Positions 1 to 7,303 of a DNA stretch of 9,299 nucleotides are shown here, one piece after another. The notes beneath the pieces were generated by a model, which saw only the letters and a list, made by a program, of their open reading frames with translations, was not told the DNA's origin and did no database searches. Origin of the DNA: Pseudomonadota bacterium (GTDB lineage Bacteria > Desulfobacterota > Desulfovibrionia > Desulfovibrionales > Desulfovibrionaceae); the NCBI GenBank assembly GCA_018822065.1, contig JAHJKV010000349.1, positions 1-9,299 on the forward strand. Direction: 5' to 3'. The position numbers were made by a program, and so were the translations under genes. The stretch's first letter is position 1; every line of letters starts with the position of its first letter.

Positions 1-247
1 CTCGCAGGTCTACGACGCATCCTGGTCCGACACACCGCTCCAGCGGTAGTTCATGCAAGGCCTTCCCGTCCAGAAGTACGTGTGCGGGGCTGTCCAGATG
101 GGTACCCGTGTGGCTGCCCAGGCTGATCCGTGTGAGTCGGAAACCTTCTGGGGTGATGCCTGCGACGCGCGCCAGTCCCACGCCAGGATCGCCGGGCCAG
201 ACCGGCATGCCAGTCGTAATAGGGTGGGAGAGATCGATCACCCGCAT
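1..247 (-). CDS. Cyclase family protein (kynurenine formamidase-like metal hydrolase), C-terminus beyond the window
   Basis: Only the first 82 codons are present; the gene runs off the left edge. Residues 46-56 give the diagnostic HxGTHxDxPxH signature (H46, H50, D52, H56), which in this family binds the divalent metal. The N-terminus has the usual 'DLSHPI...MPVWPGDP' strand. Known members hydrolyse amides such as N-formylkynurenine or act on cyclic imides and isatin; the substrate here cannot be told from a fragment. The ATG lies only 2 bp after the stop of the TraB-family gene and has no clear Shine-Dalgarno of its own, so translation is probably coupled to that gene. It is the last visible member of a leftward operon. 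The family is certain; the specific activity is not. Confidence 0.88.
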   Translation of the reverse strand, partial: MRVIDLSHPITTGMPVWPGDPGVGLARVAGITPEGFRLTRISLGSHTGTHLDSPAHVLLDGKALHELPLERCVGPGCVVDLR

Positions 248-249
248 GG

Positions 250-1125
250 TTACCGTCGCACCGGGTGGTATCCACTGTTTTCCAACAATTCCACGATGGA
301 CCCCGGCCCGACCAGATGCCCGGAACCGACCACCACCAGATGGTTGTGCCCGGAGGCCAGGTAATCCAGAATCTTGACCGCCATGGTCTTGTCCCGCTCG
401 AAGAACATCGCGTCGAAGAAAGGCCGTGTCTCGGGATGCTGTTTAAGATCCCGGAACAATTGTGTTTCAAGCTGCATGGCGTCCCCGCGTTTCCAGGCAT
501 CCAGCAGGGTGTGCATGTCCTGTTCAAGGGAAGCCAGGTCTGTGAGCATATAACTCATGTACCGCTCCGGGTCGGGGTCCGCAATCGCTTGCAATTGCTT
601 GAGCTGCTGCACAATGCCCTCCAGTTCCTTGAGCTGCTTGCCCTGTTGCCTGGCAAGGGTGATCAGTTGGAGGTCCACGCCGTACGCCGGGTCAAAGCCG
701 AGTTCACCCAGCTTTTCCTGCCCCATGTGCATAAGCACGAACCAGGGGCGGAAACCCTTGTACTTTTCAAGGTCAAATCCCTGTTCCTTGAACGCCCGGA
801 AGGTCTTGTCCGAAAGATCGATGTGCAGGCTTTGCCCGGCCGGATACTGGGCCTTGAGCATCAGTTTTGCCGCCTCCGGGCTCAGGGCGGCGGTGATGTC
901 CGCCTCCACAACCAGAAACTCTGATGACGCCAGGGCATTGCCAATGGCCGGAGCCAAGGGGTAGAGGCTGGCGTCGGCCACATGGATAGACCCCAGCAGC
1001 CAGACCGTGCAACCCTTGCCTGGCACCTCCCACAACAGCCCCTTGCTCGCGGCAAAGGCCTGGCCCGCAAGAAAAAGGAAAGCAGCAAGAAACACCAGAA
1101 TCCTACGACAACTCCTACGGTGCAT
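250..1125 (-). CDS. TraB/GumN family protein, exported
   Basis: A 291-residue protein with a basic N-terminus, a hydrophobic stretch (about 9-20) and an AFA-type signal-peptidase site near residue 25, so it is probably periplasmic or envelope-located. The TraB/GumN fold signature is complete: first GxxH motif G45-S-I-H48 inside a 'WLLGSIH' strand, an acidic 'VVEAD' strand around E74, a 'GVDLQL' helix start near 149, an R-D pair at 244-245 and a second GxxH, G267-S-G-H270, near the C-terminus. The family includes animal TIKI metalloproteases and many bacterial proteins of unknown substrate; metal-dependent proteolysis is inferred by family. The ATG at 1125 has a good AGGAG Shine-Dalgarno that overlaps the TAG stop of the upstream DUF985 gene, an 8-bp gap that implies coupling. 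Length is normal for the family. Confidence 0.9.
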   Translation of the reverse strand: MHRRSCRRILVFLAAFLFLAGQAFAASKGLLWEVPGKGCTVWLLGSIHVADASLYPLAPAIGNALASSEFLVVEADITAALSPEAAKLMLKAQYPAGQSLHIDLSDKTFRAFKEQGFDLEKYKGFRPWFVLMHMGQEKLGELGFDPAYGVDLQLITLARQQGKQLKELEGIVQQLKQLQAIADPDPERYMSYMLTDLASLEQDMHTLLDAWKRGDAMQLETQLFRDLKQHPETRPFFDAMFFERDKTMAVKILDYLASGHNHLVVVGSGHLVGPGSIVELLENSGYHPVRR

Positions 1126-1133
1126 TGCAACTC

Positions 1134-1634
1134 CTATGCGGTGGTCAGCCGTTGGATCTCAACCGAAAAATCTGGGTAGCAGGCCGTGAGCGATGTGCGC
1201 TCGCCATGGCTGTAGTCCTCGAACTCAAAACCCGGGCCGACCGTGCACCCGAGCAGGGCGAAGTCCCCCGAGACGAGTCTCGCACCCTGCCAGACCCCGC
1301 GTGGCACCACCACCTGGGGCTTCTGACCAGCGGCCAGGTCATTGCCGATAGTCAGGGTGCGGCCTGAACCGTCCGGGTGAAGCTGGAGCATCTGCACTGC
1401 CCCGCCCAGATAGAAATGGAATATCTCGTCGGATTCGAGCTTGTGCAGAGCCGAAAAGGTGGTCGGGGTGAGCAGGTAGTAGATGGCGGTGCCAAAACTG
1501 CGTGCCGCGCCATACCGAACCGGCAGCGCGGACGCGTCCACCCCTTCTCCTGCCCGGTAGGTTTCGCAAAAGTACCCGCCCTCTTCGGGATGCGGGATGA
1601 GCCCCAGTCGTTTGATAATGTCCTGTGCTGTCAT
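1134..1634 (-). CDS. DUF985 / cupin_5 domain protein
   Basis: A 166-residue single-domain cupin of the DUF985 family, recognised by the order of conserved blocks: 'LGLIPHPEEGGYFCETYR' (11-27), 'AIYYLLTPTTFSALHKLESDEIFHFYLG' (50-77), 'PQVVVPRGVWQGARL' (106-120) and 'GCTVGPGFEFEDY' (129-141). H64, E67 and H73 in the second block are candidate metal-site residues. The biochemical role of the family is not established. The frame stays open upstream to a TTG at 1709, but the family normally begins just before 'RLGL', so I chose the ATG at 1634 despite a weak Shine-Dalgarno. It lies 71 bp downstream of the TPR gene and 8 bp upstream of the TraB-family gene, in one leftward operon. Cytoplasmic: no signal peptide. 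Confidence 0.88.
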   Translation of the reverse strand: MTAQDIIKRLGLIPHPEEGGYFCETYRAGEGVDASALPVRYGAARSFGTAIYYLLTPTTFSALHKLESDEIFHFYLGGAVQMLQLHPDGSGRTLTIGNDLAAGQKPQVVVPRGVWQGARLVSGDFALLGCTVGPGFEFEDYSHGERTSLTACYPDFSVEIQRLTTA

Positions 1635-1705
1635 AACGGCAGCATACGCCAGCCCCCCGCAAGGACGCAACGTATGGATTGCCTCGTCGCTGAGCGGTCG
1701 TCTGT

Positions 1706-2338
1706 TCAACCGCCCTTGCGAACATCCTCGATGAGCTGGCGCACGGGTTGGCCCGTGGGCGTGGTGGCACCAGGATTCAGGCGCACAAGCTCTTCCCAGG
1801 TAGCAACGGCACCTGCCACATCCTTCAGATCATGCAGCAGCACGATACCCTTGTTGAACCGGGCGGTTTCATGACCTGGGTTCGCCACCAGGGCGCGATT
1901 GAAGATCTCCACAGCCCGTTCCGGCTCGTTGTTCCTGCGATACATGACGCCTAGGTCGGTCCAGACGTCAGCGTTGCCGGCATCGATCGCCAGGGACTTC
2001 TTGTAGGCCTCAATGGACAGGGCAGGCATGTCCGCGTCAAAATAGGCGTTGCCCAGCCGGGTCCAGCCAATGGCGTTGCCCGCATCCGCTTCAGCCTGCT
2101 TCCGCAGGGCCTCGAAATCGACAGAAGACCCGGCAGGCTTGGACTCCCCAAGGGGTTGCACGTTTGCCACCGAGACCACTGGGGTGCTCGATGCGCTCGG
2201 TCCGCCTCCACCGCCCATGAGCAGGCTGATATTCAGGCCAATGAAAAACCCGACCATGACGCCGACAGCAATGAGGATGAAGGCCGAATTCTTCTTCATA
2301 TACTGGGACATATCAATATTCGTTCCCTTTTTTGCCAT
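1706..2338 (-). CDS. Membrane-anchored tetratricopeptide repeat protein
   Basis: A 210-residue protein with a short basic cytoplasmic tail, one transmembrane helix (about 19-41), a Gly/Ser/Pro-rich linker (42-72) and about three TPR units (88-121, 122-155, 156-190) with typical W-x-x-L-G-x-x-Y and A-x-x-x-Y/F-x-x-A-L spacing. The layout resembles the soluble half of CcmI/NrfG-type cytochrome c maturation chaperones and other membrane-tethered TPR scaffolds, but no haem-maturation genes are present, so I assign only a protein-interaction role, probably facing the periplasm. An ATG at 2350 is also in frame, but it forms part of the GGAGGG Shine-Dalgarno serving the ATG at 2338; the latter is the better start. 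It is the first gene of the leftward operon and diverges from the caspase-like gene. Confidence 0.88.
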   Translation of the reverse strand: MAKKGTNIDMSQYMKKNSAFILIAVGVMVGFFIGLNISLLMGGGGGPSASSTPVVSVANVQPLGESKPAGSSVDFEALRKQAEADAGNAIGWTRLGNAYFDADMPALSIEAYKKSLAIDAGNADVWTDLGVMYRRNNEPERAVEIFNRALVANPGHETARFNKGIVLLHDLKDVAGAVATWEELVRLNPGATTPTGQPVRQLIEDVRKGG

Positions 2339-2395
2339 GAAACCCTCCATTTTCGTATGTAAATTGCATCAGGTCTGTCAGAGGTCCCTCAAAAG

Positions 2396-2423
2396 ATAGT
2401 AACTTTGACGGGCGAGATGTCAA
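2396..2423 (-). promoter_or_regulatory. Sigma-70-type promoter of the leftward TPR-DUF985-TraB-cyclase operon
   Basis: On the minus strand a perfect TTGACA -35 (2423-2418) is followed after 16 bp by TACTAT (2401-2396), which matches four of six -10 bases. Transcription would start near 2389, about 50 nt before the TPR start codon. The -35 box is one arm of an inverted repeat TTGAC-N9-GTCAA (2405-2423) that reaches into the spacer and could be an operator. Called from consensus only. Confidence 0.55.
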
Positions 2424-2456
2424 CGCGAAAAACCTCGTTTGTTTCAGGAGCAGCAG

Positions 2457-3755
2457 ATGCCCAGAATCATTCAGTTCAGTATCTTTTTCATGCTCATCGC
2501 CAGCCTGACCGTGTCCGGCGTGGCCCTGGCCAGCGACGGGTTGCCCGTCCTGGAGCGCCGGGTAGCCCTGGTCATCGGCAACGGGACCTACCGCGCCGGT
2601 CCCCTGGAGAATGCGCCAAAGGATGCCCAGGACATGGCCCAGGCCCTCACGGAGGTCGGCTTCCAGGTGCGGCTCATGACTGATGTTGGCCGGGAGAAGA
2701 TGATCACGGCCCTGGATGATTTCGGGCGCGAACTGGCCCTCGGCGGGGTCGGTCTCTTTTACTACGCAGGTCACGGTGTGCAGCTCAAGGGCCGGAACTA
2801 TCTGGTTCCTGTTGGCACGCGAGTAGCCAGCGCCTCGGATGTGGAGTTCGAGTCCATCGACGCTGGTCGCGTGCTCGGCAAAATGGAAGACGCGGGCAAC
2901 GGGCTGAACATCGTCATCCTCGACGCCTGTCGCAACAACCCCTTTGCCTCGACCTACCGCTCCACTGACACCGGCTTGGCGCGCATGGACGCGCCCACGG
3001 GCGCCATCGTGGCCTATGCCACGGCGCCGGGCAAGGTGGCCCTGGACGGGGAGACCGGTCAGGGCGGCGTCTACACCCGCAACCTGCTCCGGGCCATCCG
3101 CTCCCCAGGAGTACCCATCGAGGAGGTCTTCAAAATCGCCCGCATCGGCGTCATGCAGGAGACGGGTGGGGAACAGGTGCCCTGGGAGTCTTCATCGCTT
3201 ATCGGAAACTTTTCGTTTATTGGCACTGCCGGGTCGGTGATCGTAGCCCCGGTTTCCACCGTGGCCGATGGACTGGCCCAGGAACGCACCCGACTCAAGG
3301 AGATGGAAAGCTACCTCCGGACCGAGCGGGAGGCGCTGGCGGCACAGCGGGCCGAGGTGGAGCGTTCCCGCAAGGAAATCGCAGCACTAACAACCCAGCC
3401 GGGCAATTATGTACCCCAGAATGAAGGCAGCATCGAGGGGTCATATTGGCTCACCGGCCCGGACAAACGGGTCAGCGAGTATGCCTCGATCCTGACCATC
3501 ACCGGCACAGGCGACCACCTCGCAGGCCGCATCGACTCCCCAGCCGGGGCCCGAAACAAGGTCACGAACCTCCGCCTGGAAAACGGCACCCTGAGCTTCG
3601 ACTGGCAGGGCCAACTCGACGCCTTCTGGTCCACTTCCCACGTCGAAGTCACCCCCGGCAGCGACCGCTCAGCCATCCCGGTAACCTACCGCCGCACCGG
3701 CGGCAACTACAACCGAGGTCCCAAGACCAGCACCGGCTGGCTCATCCGACGCTGA
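2457..3755 (+). CDS. Exported caspase-like (C14 / metacaspase family) protein with C-terminal beta-rich domain
   Basis: A 432-residue protein with a Sec signal peptide (hydrophobic 5-24, AxA cleavage site after A25). A caspase p20-like domain spans about 34-255: 'RVALVIGNGTY', the catalytic histidine in YYAGHG (H106) and the catalytic cysteine in LDACRNNPF (C158). Both dyad residues are present, so it is predicted to be an active cysteine peptidase; family members usually cut after basic residues, but specificity is unknown. A charged helical segment (273-311) with coiled-coil character leads to a C-terminal domain (about 325-420) with alternating strands that I do not recognise by name. The frame opens earlier with a TTG at 2439, but AGGAG at 2446-2450 sits 6 nt before the ATG at 2457, deciding the start. 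It diverges from the TPR gene; no good promoter of its own is visible. Confidence 0.9.
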   Translation: MPRIIQFSIFFMLIASLTVSGVALASDGLPVLERRVALVIGNGTYRAGPLENAPKDAQDMAQALTEVGFQVRLMTDVGREKMITALDDFGRELALGGVGLFYYAGHGVQLKGRNYLVPVGTRVASASDVEFESIDAGRVLGKMEDAGNGLNIVILDACRNNPFASTYRSTDTGLARMDAPTGAIVAYATAPGKVALDGETGQGGVYTRNLLRAIRSPGVPIEEVFKIARIGVMQETGGEQVPWESSSLIGNFSFIGTAGSVIVAPVSTVADGLAQERTRLKEMESYLRTEREALAAQRAEVERSRKEIAALTTQPGNYVPQNEGSIEGSYWLTGPDKRVSEYASILTITGTGDHLAGRIDSPAGARNKVTNLRLENGTLSFDWQGQLDAFWSTSHVEVTPGSDRSAIPVTYRRTGGNYNRGPKTSTGWLIRR

Positions 3756-3873
3756 CATCTCGCCATCGGTCAAAACCTGCGAACCTCGCTGCACCGTGAA
3801 TAGCGGGACCATCAGCCTTTACAGCCAATCCCACCTGTGCGAAAGTCGCCGCAATTGAAGCGCGGAGCAGCAC

Positions 3874-5091
3874 ATGAACAGCCAAGAACTCATTCTCATT
3901 CACGTCACCGGCGGCGACAAGCCCGGCCTGACCGCAGCCCTGACCGAGGTCCTTGCCCGATACGGCGTAGACATCCTGGACATGGGCCAGGTGGTCATCC
4001 ATAATTTCCTGACCCTGGGAATCCTCATTCGCATCCCCCGCGAGTCAGAATCGGCACCTATCGTCAAAGATGTTCTCTTCAAGGCGCATGAGATGGGCAT
4101 CAGCCTGCGCATGCATCCCCTCGACGAAGCCAAATACTCCGAGTGGGTCGCGGCCCAGGGCAAGAAGCGGTACATCGTCACCCTGCTCGCCCGCCAGATC
4201 AGCGCGAACCACATCTCCCGCGTGGCCGCTGTCCTGGCTGAGAACGAGCTGAACATCGACACCATCCACCGCCTGTCCGGTCGGGTTCCCCTGCAGGGCG
4301 ACGCCCCGCGTCAGGCCTGTGTGGAATGCTCGGTGCGCGGCACCCCCACCAGCGAAAAGGCCATCCGCGAGGCTTTCATGTCCATCTCCGCTGAGCTCGG
4401 CGTGGACATCGCCTTCCAGGAGGACGACGTCTTCCGCCGCAACCGTCGGCTGGTCTGTTTCGACATGGACTCCACCCTGATACAGGCCGAGGTCATCGAC
4501 GAACTGGCCAAGCGGGCGGGCGTGGGAGCCGAGGTGGCGGCCATCACCGAGCGCGCCATGCGCGGCGAGCTGGACTTCAAGCAGAGCCTGAAGAAGCGAC
4601 TCTCGCTGCTCAAGGGGTTGCCTGAAACAGTGCTGGAGGAAGTAGCCCAGACCCTCCCCCAGACCGAGGGGGCCGAACGGCTCATCTCCAACTTGAAGCG
4701 CGTGGGCTACCAGACAGCCATCATCTCCGGCGGCTTCACCTATTTCGGCAAGCGGCTGGCCAAGCAACTCGGCATAGACTACGTTTTTGCCAACAAACTG
4801 GAGATCAAGAACGGTGCCCTCACGGGCAATGTAGTTGGCGACATCGTAGACGGAGAGATGAAGGCCGAGCTGCTCAAGAGCGTGGCCGCAGCCGAGGGCA
4901 TCAGCCTGAAGCAGGTCATCGCCGTGGGCGACGGGGCCAACGATCTGCCCATGCTTCATCTGGCAGGCCTGGGCGTCGCCTTCCATGCCAAGCCCAAGGT
5001 CAAGCAGGACGCAGGCCACTCCATCTCTACCATGGGCCTGGACTCCATCCTCTATCTCATTGGCGTGCGCGACCGCGAGGCCCTGGGTTAG
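3874..5091 (+). CDS. serB: Phosphoserine phosphatase SerB with two N-terminal ACT domains
   Basis: Dephosphorylates O-phospho-L-serine to L-serine, the last step of the phosphorylated serine pathway, in the cytoplasm. The 405 residues comprise two ACT modules (about 5-83 and 98-182) and a HAD phosphatase domain from about 190. All HAD motifs are present: nucleophile D197 and acid D199 in DMDST, S285 in the SGGF motif, K330 before the 'AELLK' helix and the GDGAND motif at 352-357. The double-ACT layout and length match actinobacterial SerB2-type enzymes, in which ACT domains mediate feedback by serine; the same is inferred here. GGAG 6 nt before the ATG supports the start. It is 118 bp after the caspase-like gene and 2 bp before the orphan gene, which is probably co-translated. 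No clear promoter is visible upstream. Confidence 0.97.
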   Translation: MNSQELILIHVTGGDKPGLTAALTEVLARYGVDILDMGQVVIHNFLTLGILIRIPRESESAPIVKDVLFKAHEMGISLRMHPLDEAKYSEWVAAQGKKRYIVTLLARQISANHISRVAAVLAENELNIDTIHRLSGRVPLQGDAPRQACVECSVRGTPTSEKAIREAFMSISAELGVDIAFQEDDVFRRNRRLVCFDMDSTLIQAEVIDELAKRAGVGAEVAAITERAMRGELDFKQSLKKRLSLLKGLPETVLEEVAQTLPQTEGAERLISNLKRVGYQTAIISGGFTYFGKRLAKQLGIDYVFANKLEIKNGALTGNVVGDIVDGEMKAELLKSVAAAEGISLKQVIAVGDGANDLPMLHLAGLGVAFHAKPKVKQDAGHSISTMGLDSILYLIGVRDREALG

Positions 5092-5093
5092 CC

Positions 5094-5714
5094 ATGCCCC
5101 TTCGACTCCTCGCCATCCTCTCCTTGGCCGTCGTAGTGCTGTTCTTTGCCTGGAGGGCATCCAGGCAACGGACCGATGCGCTCCTTGCAGGCGCCGGACT
5201 CCTGAACTTACCCCTCGGCCCCAGGCTCGTTGTGGACCGCGTAGAGCGTCCAACGCGCATCATCGATGGGGTTGCCGTGGCCCTGGCAGAGGTGAAGCGG
5301 CAATATGAAGCCAATACCTTCACCGTGATCGGCACCTACCGGGATAGTGACGAGGACAGCCTGCAGATATCACGACTGGTCACGGAGCGAACCGTGCACC
5401 TCTGGGTCATTTTTCCCACACCCTATCCCGTGGACTTTGCCTTTGACGCCGCATATGGCGAACAGGCTTCTTTTTCAGGAGAATTTCAGGAGATGTCAGA
5501 ACTGCTTGGTTCGCAAAAAGTCACATCCCGTCTGGAAGAACTGCGCGCTGCCCTGGCACCTTTGCACGGTTCCCTGCGGCTCGATCAGGCCCGCCTCGAC
5601 GTCAGTCTGCCCGGCGGGACTGCGGTTAACCCCGCGTTGGTGGAGACCACCCTGGAACTGTGGCGGGCCATCCGCGACGGCAGCAACTATCCCTACCGGG
5701 CCGACGAGGGCTGA
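5094..5714 (+). CDS. Hypothetical single-pass membrane protein, coupled to serB
   Basis: I do not recognise this 206-residue protein. It begins with a strong hydrophobic helix (about 4-20) followed by Arg-rich residues, which reads as an uncleaved anchor or a signal peptide lacking a clean cleavage site. The remainder is mixed alpha/beta with no cysteine; a 'VHLWVIFPTPYPVDFAFDAAY' strand pair (101-121) and a helical part (131-157) are the most structured-looking stretches. There is no catalytic signature I can name. The ATG is 2 bp after the serB stop without a strong Shine-Dalgarno, so translation is probably coupled. Its last 22 bp overlap, tail to tail, the adenylate cyclase gene on the other strand. 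Codon use matches its neighbours, and it is likely a real gene because the frame stays open throughout and fits the serB junction. Confidence 0.78.
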   Translation: MPLRLLAILSLAVVVLFFAWRASRQRTDALLAGAGLLNLPLGPRLVVDRVERPTRIIDGVAVALAEVKRQYEANTFTVIGTYRDSDEDSLQISRLVTERTVHLWVIFPTPYPVDFAFDAAYGEQASFSGEFQEMSELLGSQKVTSRLEELRAALAPLHGSLRLDQARLDVSLPGGTAVNPALVETTLELWRAIRDGSNYPYRADEG

Positions 5715-7003
5715 CCGCCCCAGGTCGCCACTTCCCAACGACAGACCTCAAGCGGGGCGCTCCTCCCCTTCACGGACACGCTCTTGGCGGGGCCGAAATC
5801 GGTACTCCGGGACCGGACTGCGGTGTCCTCGTCCGCCACGATCTCTCCAGCCACGGCAAGGGAACACAGACGGGCTGCAACGTTGACGCTGTCGCCGATG
5901 ACCGTATAGTCGCGCCGCCTGGCCGGGCCCACCGAACCGGAGATCACCGGGCCGGTGAAGAGCCCTATCCCGACACCCCGAGGCATGTCGGCAGGCAGGG
6001 TTTTCAAGGCTTCCGCCGCGGCTCGTACCGCGCGTTCCGGCCCTTCGTCCCCCTCGAACCAGGCCAACATCGCGTCACCCACAAACTTGTCCACCACGCC
6101 GCCCTGGGAGCGAACCGCCTCGATCAGGGTCTCGAACACCCCATCCAGAAAATCGACCACCTCTTCGGGCGAATGTGTTTCGGAAAAACCCGTGAAATCC
6201 CGGATGTCAGAATAGAACAGCGTGCATTCCATCCGGCTGGAAGGCATGTCTGCGCCCTCCCGACTCTGCTTGGCTGCAACGACAGCCCGGTCCGAAAGAA
6301 AACTCTCCATGCGCTGACGCATCTCCACCATGACTTCGGTGCGGTGGTCGATATCAAACTGGGCCCGCCGCACCAGACGACCCAGGGCCCACAACAGGAA
6401 CAGCAGAAGCACACCCGGAGCCACGACCGGGAGCCCCGCATACCCAAAGAAGATGTTGTCCAGCACTTCCTTGGGTTCATAGAGCTCGACCACCCCGACC
6501 AGCGAATCGTCCTCGTTGTACAGGGGGACATAGAGTTCATAAAGGGCCGTGCCGTCCGGGTCCTGAACCGCGAGGGCCCCACCCCGTCCTGAAGCCAATA
6601 CCTGCCCCAGAATCGGCTTTTCCTCTTTCTTGCCCAAATCCTCGGGGTTGAAACTGAAGACCACGCGACCCTTCAGGCTATAAATCTTGATCCGGACAAC
6701 CTTGGCGTCCTGAATGGCCAGACGAATGGCGACATCGGCATCCTGCCAGGCCGGGCTTTCCATAGGCAGTTCCCCGCGCATGAACGCTTCCCAGTCCGCA
6801 CCTGTGGCCCGCCGGGTCGAATTCAATAGCGACGAGGCACGACGGGTGGCGATGTCGAGGTAGATGTCCTCCATGACCCATTTTGTGGACAGGACTGTCA
6901 ACCCGGCCAGCACCAGGATGAACAATGCCAGCCCAGGCAGTATTCCGGTCCTGTACTTTCGTAGCAGCGGGAAGGGAGCATCGATTTCGGGTATGGCACT
7001 CAT
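5693..7003 (-). CDS. Transmembrane class III adenylate cyclase with extracytoplasmic sensor region
   Basis: A 436-residue protein: TM1 (about 20-40), a periplasmic segment of about 145 residues (41-187) with a PAS/Cache-like feel ('RIKIYSLKGRVVFSFNP' and 'LYELYVPLYNEDDSLVGVVELYEP'), TM2 (about 187-209), a short helical linker without a clear HAMP domain, and a class III nucleotide cyclase domain (about 255-430). Catalytic residues are complete: metal-binding D266 and D310, transition-state N374 and R378, and base-recognition K306 with T367. The Lys/Thr pair indicates ATP rather than GTP as substrate, so the product should be cAMP. The frame is open upstream to 7345, but the ATG at 7003 starts a normal cyclase N-terminus and is preceded, 10 nt away, by AAGGA; I chose it. 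It faces the lipoprotein gene divergently and overlaps the orphan at its 3' end. Confidence 0.92.
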   Translation of the reverse strand: MSAIPEIDAPFPLLRKYRTGILPGLALFILVLAGLTVLSTKWVMEDIYLDIATRRASSLLNSTRRATGADWEAFMRGELPMESPAWQDADVAIRLAIQDAKVVRIKIYSLKGRVVFSFNPEDLGKKEEKPILGQVLASGRGGALAVQDPDGTALYELYVPLYNEDDSLVGVVELYEPKEVLDNIFFGYAGLPVVAPGVLLLFLLWALGRLVRRAQFDIDHRTEVMVEMRQRMESFLSDRAVVAAKQSREGADMPSSRMECTLFYSDIRDFTGFSETHSPEEVVDFLDGVFETLIEAVRSQGGVVDKFVGDAMLAWFEGDEGPERAVRAAAEALKTLPADMPRGVGIGLFTGPVISGSVGPARRRDYTVIGDSVNVAARLCSLAVAGEIVADEDTAVRSRSTDFGPAKSVSVKGRSAPLEVCRWEVATWGGQPSSAR

Positions 7004-7303
7004 GGTTTCGCGGTCCTTGTTTGTAAGACGAATCCTATGACCCGATATTGCACGAAAACACCTACCAGGACAACCGTAAGCGCAGCTACACGCACACATG
7101 GTCACGTTATAAAAACCCACCAGGAAGGCGTGTTCATCGCCAACGCTGACCAACATGCCCTGCTTGGCCTCCTCAGTCCCGACCAGGGGGCGGTGCGCAA
7201 AAATTGCGTGCTCGCCAGTCCAATCCTGCACATCCCAATCCCAACTACACAGCCTCAATAATTTATATTCATTTATTCCGGTATAATAAGTTCGACTATT
7301 TCC

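Noticed and set aside
265..924. 219-codon plus-strand frame opposite the TraB-family gene
   Set aside because: Shadow frame; the opposite strand carries a signal peptide and both GxxH motifs.
4045..5253. 402-codon minus-strand frame opposite serB
   Set aside because: It is the antisense shadow of the GC-rich serB gene, which has complete catalytic motifs.
5660..6592. 310-codon plus-strand frame opposite the adenylate cyclase
   Set aside because: Antisense shadow of the cyclase catalytic domain; its composition (high His, Arg, Pro) is typical of noncoding frames.
7255..7275. Fur-box-like AT-rich sequence
   Set aside because: Only partial hexamer matches that simple A/T richness explains.
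7282..7287. Perfect TATAAT on the plus strand upstream of the lipoprotein gene
   Set aside because: No acceptable -35 lies 16-18 bp upstream and there is no extended -10; it lies in AT-rich DNA next to the much stronger sigma-54 match.
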